In this document: one piece after another, positions 25,071-28,110 of the stretch | Layout of the letters: every line of letters begins with the position of its first letter | Position numbering within the stretch: the first letter of the stretch is position 1 | NCBI GenBank assembly: GCA_002718285.1 | Contig: PBAR01000024.1 | Coordinates: 49,407 to 77,516, forward strand | From: Fidelibacterota bacterium | GTDB taxonomy: Bacteria; Marinisomatota; Marinisomatia; Marinisomatales; UBA1611 | Reading direction: 5' to 3' | DNA: 28,110 bases | Translations under genes and position numbers: made by a program | The notes under the pieces: generated by a model | Database searches by the model: none | Told to the model about the DNA's origin: nothing | The model's input: the letters and a program-made list of their open reading frames with translations, nothing else

Positions 25071-25891
25071 TCTGAATACGTCAAAACATCTTTCCAAAGA
25101 AAACCCAATCCACAGACAGTGATTATCCAAGCTAAAACTTCTATAAGGCTTGGGTCTCCATTATAACCAAAAAGACCTTTTAATAAACCTCCTACATATC
25201 CCTTATCATGCATTAAGGGATAGGTACCATCTGGTAACTGTGGTGGATTAATATTCCAAAGGCGACCGTAATCGGGAATGATACCTGCGGATTCTAATTC
25301 GTGAATACCATATGCCATCATCCCTGCAGCAACAAAAATCAATAACACACTGCTAACATTAAAAAATGTTTTGAGGGGAACATTTTTCCCTTGGACAAAT
25401 ATCATATATCCAAGACTAACACCTAAGACTCCACCTACTAAAGAAAGAGTTATATTTAGTCCACCCTGCTTCATCATAACGCTATATAAAAATAAAATCG
25501 TTTCAATTCCTTCCCGGAAAACAGATATAAAGGCCAATGCAAAAATACCATAACCTAATTTTTCATTTTCAAGTGCATCCTCTGCTTTTTCCTTTATCTC
25601 ATAGGCAATATTTCTATTCTTTGCCATCCAGACAATCATCGTTCCTAATACAATAGCAGCAACAATCATCACAATGCCCTCAAAGAGCTTCTCCGCCTTT
25701 CCATGAAACCCCCCGGCAAGCTTCTGAAACAGAAGGGACCCCAAAATACTCATTGCCAGAGCCGATAACACTCCCTGCCAAAGTTTAATAATAGAAGCTG
25801 ATTGACCAGTCTTATTTAAATAGGTATAGAGTATCCCCACTATTAGGGATGCTTCTAAAACTTCTCTAAATACTATTATTAATTCTGCCAT
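25067..25891 (-). CDS. FTR1-family high-affinity iron permease
   Basis: Inner-membrane iron permease of the FTR1/EfeU family; 274 residues with about seven membrane helices. Both family REXXE motifs are present: REVLE (9-13) and REGIE (126-130), which bind iron in the translocation path. Known systems pair FTR1 with a ferroxidase (Fet3) or with EfeO/EfeB; neither is encoded here. The partner set is instead a small lipoprotein, a TonB receptor and a DUF4856 protein. The ATG at 25891 has no Shine-Dalgarno within normal distance; the nearest GGAG lies in the 3' arm of an upstream RNA helix, 19 bases away. The promoter carries two Fur-like boxes and the leader folds (see 25905-25990). Confidence 0.95.
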   Translation of the reverse strand: MAELIIVFREVLEASLIVGILYTYLNKTGQSASIIKLWQGVLSALAMSILGSLLFQKLAGGFHGKAEKLFEGIVMIVAAIVLGTMIVWMAKNRNIAYEIKEKAEDALENEKLGYGIFALAFISVFREGIETILFLYSVMMKQGGLNITLSLVGGVLGVSLGYMIFVQGKNVPLKTFFNVSSVLLIFVAAGMMAYGIHELESAGIIPDYGRLWNINPPQLPDGTYPLMHDKGYVGGLLKGLFGYNGDPSLIEVLAWIITVCGLGFLWKDVLTYSE

Positions 25892-25904
25892 TATTATAAA
25901 GGTT

Positions 25905-25990
25905 CTAAGGCTCCGAAAATGTTAGATCTGTTTGCCTTGGATGTAATAAACTAAGAACTAACTCTTATTTAGGGAGTGACGGAGCCTTAG
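25905..25990 (-). ncRNA. Candidate structured leader RNA of FTR1
   Basis: On the minus-strand transcript, CUAAGGCUCCG (25990-25980) pairs perfectly with CGGAGCCUUAG (25915-25905), an 11-bp helix closing a 64-base interior. Inside it, UAAAUAAGA (25971-25963) pairs with UCUUAGUUUA (25956-25947) with one bulged G and a six-base loop GUUAGU. The loop bases GUUAG (25962-25958) are complementary to CUAAC (25925-25921), allowing a pseudoknot. The closing helix is far more GC-rich than the surroundings. It lies 13 bases before the FTR1 ATG and 20-40 bases after the predicted transcript start. It does not match a riboswitch class I can recall. It could be a metal-sensing or protein-binding leader, or an incidental inverted repeat. 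Confidence 0.45.
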
Positions 25991-26012
25991 GGATTCATAA
26001 TTATTCTTTTCT

Positions 26013-26032
26013 TTAATGAGACTTATTATCAA
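26013..26032 (-). promoter_or_regulatory. Fur-like box 1 of FTR1
   Basis: TTAATGAGACTTATTATCAA, identical over 20 bases to the box before the ahpCD operon. It overlaps the predicted transcript start of the FTR1 operon, the position expected for a repressor site. Confidence 0.75.
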
Positions 26033-26037
26033 CATAA

Positions 26038-26065
26038 ATTATGAAAAGATAAATTATGATGTCAA
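26038..26065 (-). promoter_or_regulatory. FTR1 operon promoter
   Basis: On the minus strand a perfect TTGACA (26065-26060), 16-base spacer and CATAAT (26043-26038), a sigma-70-type pair. It predicts a start around 26030, inside Fur-like box 1, and is bracketed by box 2 upstream. Confidence 0.65.
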
Positions 26066-26078
26066 TAATTATTTATAA

Positions 26079-26093
26079 TGAGACCTATTATCA
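26079..26093 (-). promoter_or_regulatory. Fur-like box 2 of FTR1
   Basis: TGAGACCTATTATCA (minus TGATAAT-A-GGTCTCA), one base different from box 1 and 62 bases from it, just upstream of the -35 hexamer. Two sites around one promoter suggest cooperative or looped repression. Confidence 0.65.
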
Positions 26094-26145
26094 ATAGTAT
26101 ATATATTTATAATCATGTGAAAAGTGATTTTATCTATTTAAAATA

Positions 26146-26175
26146 TTGCACTGTAAAGGTAATTAGTGATAAAAT
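26146..26175 (+). promoter_or_regulatory. Candidate tetR promoter
   Basis: TTGCAC (26146-26151), an 18-base spacer and TAAAAT (26170-26175). The start would fall near 26182, inside the TetR-type operator. Confidence 0.45.
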
Positions 26176-26177
26176 AG

Positions 26178-26201
26178 ACCGACCAGTCAGTTTATAAACT
26201 G
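26178..26201 (+). promoter_or_regulatory. TetR-type operator (autoregulation)
   Basis: ACCGACCAGTCAGT (26178-26191) is a near-palindrome of the ACCGAC-N2-GTCGGT kind used by many TetR regulators, including FadR-like ones. It overlaps a perfect palindrome CAGTTTATAAACTG (26188-26201). Both lie at the predicted start site of tetR, 20-40 bases before its ATG. Confidence 0.6.
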
Positions 26202-26222
26202 TCTTAAACTAAATTGAAAAAA

Positions 26223-26819
26223 ATGAAACTTCAAGATCGCAGAAAAGAACAAATAATGAGTGCTGCTCTATCAGTAGTTGTCACAAAAGGATATGACCAG
26301 AGCCGCATGGATGATATTGTTGAAAAATCGAACCTGTCTAAAGGAGCTATATACTGGTATTATAAATCCAAAGAAGAAGTATATCTGTCTCTTGTAGATT
26401 ATTGGTTTCTTCAATATAGTTCTGGTGTAGTTGAAAAGCTGGAAAAACAGGATTCTGCTTCCGAGCAATTGAGAGCATTATTCGAATTTTTTATTGAACA
26501 ATTTGATAAAAACCCTTCCTCATTCAAACTGTTGGTGGAATTCTGGAGACTAGCAGGTTTAAATCCTGATTTTAACGCTAAGCTTCAACAGATATATACT
26601 GATTTCTTAGAGTACATAATAAAAATTATTAACTTTGGTATTGCTAACAATGAATTTAAAAATGTTAATCCGCGGATTACCGCCCTCTCCATCCTGATCA
26701 ATATTGAAGGTATAAACTGGTTTACACTATTTGATAAATCTGGAGTAAAAGCACACGAATATATTGATACTATATCTAATTTTATTCTTAATGGTCTAAA
26801 GAAAAAAAGGAACACATGA
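26223..26819 (+). CDS. TetR/AcrR-family regulator, probably of fatty-acid degradation
   Basis: A 198-residue one-component repressor from the ATG at 26223; a TTG nine bases earlier (26214) is an alternative, and neither has a clear Shine-Dalgarno. The N-terminal helix-turn-helix is typical: KGYDQSRMDDIVEKSNLSKGAIYWYYKSKEEVYLSL (about 20-55). The ligand-binding C-domain (about 60-198) is helical and fits the TetR_C group of acyl-CoA- or fatty-acid-responsive members, with FEFFIEQFDKNPSSFKLLVEFWRLA. Its stop overlaps the acyl-CoA dehydrogenase start by four bases, so its ligand is probably a fatty acyl-CoA. A TetR-type operator at its own start site implies autorepression that also covers the dehydrogenase. 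Confidence 0.9.
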   Translation: MKLQDRRKEQIMSAALSVVVTKGYDQSRMDDIVEKSNLSKGAIYWYYKSKEEVYLSLVDYWFLQYSSGVVEKLEKQDSASEQLRALFEFFIEQFDKNPSSFKLLVEFWRLAGLNPDFNAKLQQIYTDFLEYIIKIINFGIANNEFKNVNPRITALSILINIEGINWFTLFDKSGVKAHEYIDTISNFILNGLKKKRNT

Positions 26820-28110
26820 ACGAAACAATCCCTATATCAATAAAAACAGGCGGTCAATGGCTAGTATCATCTGTATACAACACAACCATATTTTGCCGCG
26901 AGTTATTTACTGATGACCATAAAGATATTGAAAACATGGTAAATGAATTTGCTAAGGATCGAATTTATCCTAATATTAATGCAATTGATAAACTTGATAA
27001 GGGCCTAAGCCTTTCTATTCTACGCGAAATGGGTGAATTAGGGCTTATCGGTGTAGACGCACCAGAAGAATATGGTGGAAGTGGATTAGACAAAATTACT
27101 TCCTGTATTATCTCAGAAGGAGTCTCACGAGGTGGTTCTGCTTCATTCTCATGCACATTTGGTGTTCAAACGGGCATAGGAAGTATGGGTATCGTGTTTT
27201 TTGGTACACCCGAACAAAAGAAAAAATATTTACCTAAACTCATGACTGGTGAATGGATAGCTGCCTATGGATTAACAGAGCCTTCTTCCGGTTCTGATGC
27301 CCTGGCAGCCAAAACTAACGCTGTACTCTCAAGCGATGGATCTCATTACATCTTGAATGGCGAAAAACAGTTCATAAGTAATGGCGGATGGGCAGATATA
27401 TTCACTATTCTCGCGCAGGTAGATGGGAATAAATTTTCTGGATTTATTATTGAACGCGGGATGAAAGGTTTTGAAATAGGTGCTGAAGAAAAAAAAATGG
27501 GTATGAAAGGGTCTTCTACTACTTCGCTCAAATTCACAGATGTAAAGGTTCCAGTTGAAAATTTACTTTATGAAGTTGGAAAAGGAGCAGTAATTGCTTT
27601 TAACGCATTGAATATTGGTCGTTATAAGCTAGGAGCAGCATCTGTTGGAGGAATTAAACTAGCCATAGAAGAAACAATCAGATATGCCTTTGAACGGCGT
27701 CAGTTTGGTCAGCCCATTGCAAAGTTTGATTCCATAAAGGGAAAAATTGCAGATATTTCAGTCAGAGTCTTTGCTAATGATTCCATGCTTTACCGAACTG
27801 TTGGTTTAATCCAGGATGCTATTGATGATTTAGATCAAAATGATCCTGATTACTATAAAAAAATGGGTGAAGCCACTGAGCGATTTGCTGTTGAAGCTTC
27901 AATGGTTAAAATATTCGGCAGTGAAACTTCCCATATTACTGTAAATGAATGTTTGCAGATTTTTGGCGGCTATGGATTTATTGAAGAATATCCACTGGCA
28001 ATGGCTTACAGGGATGACAGAATTAATAGCATATGGGAAGGTACTAACGAAATTAACCGTATGATCATTACAGGCTACATGATGAAAAAAGTTCTTATGG
28101 AAGAATTATC
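26816..28110 (+). CDS. Acyl-CoA dehydrogenase, C-terminus cut by window edge
   Basis: FAD enzyme that oxidises acyl-CoA to trans-2-enoyl-CoA, the first step of beta-oxidation. The ATG at 26816 overlaps the tetR stop (ATGA) and has AAGGA five bases upstream. I translated 431 codons up to the edge. Signatures: AYGLTEPSSGSDA (FAD/substrate site), GEKQFISNGGWADIF, KMGMKGSSTTSLKFTDVKVP, RRQFGQPIAKFDSIKGKIADI, QIFGGYGFIEEYPLAMAYRD and INSIWEGTNEINRMII, where Glu408 in WEGT is the expected catalytic base. The N-terminus carries an extra ~30-residue lead before the usual helix. The core is nearly complete; if it is VLCAD-like (about 580-600 residues), about 150 C-terminal residues lie outside. Confidence 0.95.
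   Translation, partial: MNETIPISIKTGGQWLVSSVYNTTIFCRELFTDDHKDIENMVNEFAKDRIYPNINAIDKLDKGLSLSILREMGELGLIGVDAPEEYGGSGLDKITSCIISEGVSRGGSASFSCTFGVQTGIGSMGIVFFGTPEQKKKYLPKLMTGEWIAAYGLTEPSSGSDALAAKTNAVLSSDGSHYILNGEKQFISNGGWADIFTILAQVDGNKFSGFIIERGMKGFEIGAEEKKMGMKGSSTTSLKFTDVKVPVENLLYEVGKGAVIAFNALNIGRYKLGAASVGGIKLAIEETIRYAFERRQFGQPIAKFDSIKGKIADISVRVFANDSMLYRTVGLIQDAIDDLDQNDPDYYKKMGEATERFAVEASMVKIFGSETSHITVNECLQIFGGYGFIEEYPLAMAYRDDRINSIWEGTNEINRMIITGYMMKKVLMEEL

Larger units (their letters stand above)
25892..26213. other. Divergent control region between FTR1 and tetR
   Basis: A 322-base gap that contains, from left to right, the structured FTR1 leader (25905-25990), a Fur-like box (26013-26032), the FTR1 promoter (26038-26065), a second Fur-like box (26079-26093), the tetR promoter (26146-26175) and a TetR-type operator (26178-26201). 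Little of it is unexplained. Confidence 0.7.

Noticed and set aside
25071..25130. N-terminal extension of the 60-residue lipoprotein to 80 residues
   Set aside because: It would overlap the FTR1 coding end by 64 bases and bury the signal peptide; the ATGA overlap start is better.
25905..25990. Terminal inverted repeats of a miniature transposable element
   Set aside because: The arms are 86 bases end to end with no flanking direct duplication that I can see and no second copy in the window; an RNA leader is the simpler reading.

Overview
The window is AT-rich bacterial DNA (by eye about one third G+C; not computed) from a Gram-negative organism. It encodes a TonB-dependent outer-membrane receptor, several lipoproteins and a periplasm-type dipeptidase. 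The gene styles (paired large amidohydrolases, a DUF4856 lipoprotein beside a TonB receptor, a short CsgG/LpoB-like protein) resemble the FCB group, most likely Neomarinimicrobiota (Marinimicrobia/SAR406) or a relative. That placement is an inference from general similarity, with no phylogenetic marker in the window. Plasmid, phage, IS, tRNA, rRNA and CRISPR signatures were not seen, so this looks like ordinary chromosome.

Layout. (1) 1-5562, minus strand: transketolase (cut by the left edge), ribulose-phosphate 3-epimerase, a radical SAM protein of the spore-photoproduct-lyase type, a membrane dipeptidase and a small lipoprotein. (2) 5859-10222, plus strand: two translationally coupled secreted amidohydrolase-family proteins, in which two of the three amidohydrolase domains lack the metal-binding HxH. 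(3) 10267-14763, minus strand: a COG3044-type ABC-class ATPase, an indoleamine 2,3-dioxygenase, uracil phosphoribosyltransferase and a CsgG/LpoB-like secreted protein. (4) 14764-15527: a gap that holds a decayed DUF3147 membrane-protein gene and a 43-residue Arg-rich small gene. (5) 15528-16914, minus strand: orf98-ahpC-ahpD peroxide-defence operon, divergent from ferrochelatase (17169-18164). (6) 18171-20932, minus strand: an FAD oxidoreductase of the amine-oxidase/UDP-galactopyranose-mutase type overlapping a GT-C-like membrane protein. (7) 21009-25891, minus strand: an iron-uptake cluster (FTR1 permease, 60-residue acidic lipoprotein, TonB-dependent receptor, DUF4856 lipoprotein) closed by a strong terminator. 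(8) 26223-28110, plus strand: TetR regulator coupled to an acyl-CoA dehydrogenase (cut by the right edge).

What ties it together: four copies of a Fur-like box (minus-strand consensus TGAKAATARGWCYCA) sit at the peroxide/ferrochelatase divergent promoter, twice before FTR1, and before the DUF4856 gene. Two of these sites share an identical 20-bp core although they lie 9 kb apart. This suggests one regulon covering iron import, haem synthesis and peroxide defence. Between the FTR1 promoter and the FTR1 start lies a leader that can fold into an 11-bp closing helix, an internal hairpin and a possible pseudoknot. That leader, the uncharacterised iron cluster behind it and the DUF3147 relic are the main candidates for something undescribed.
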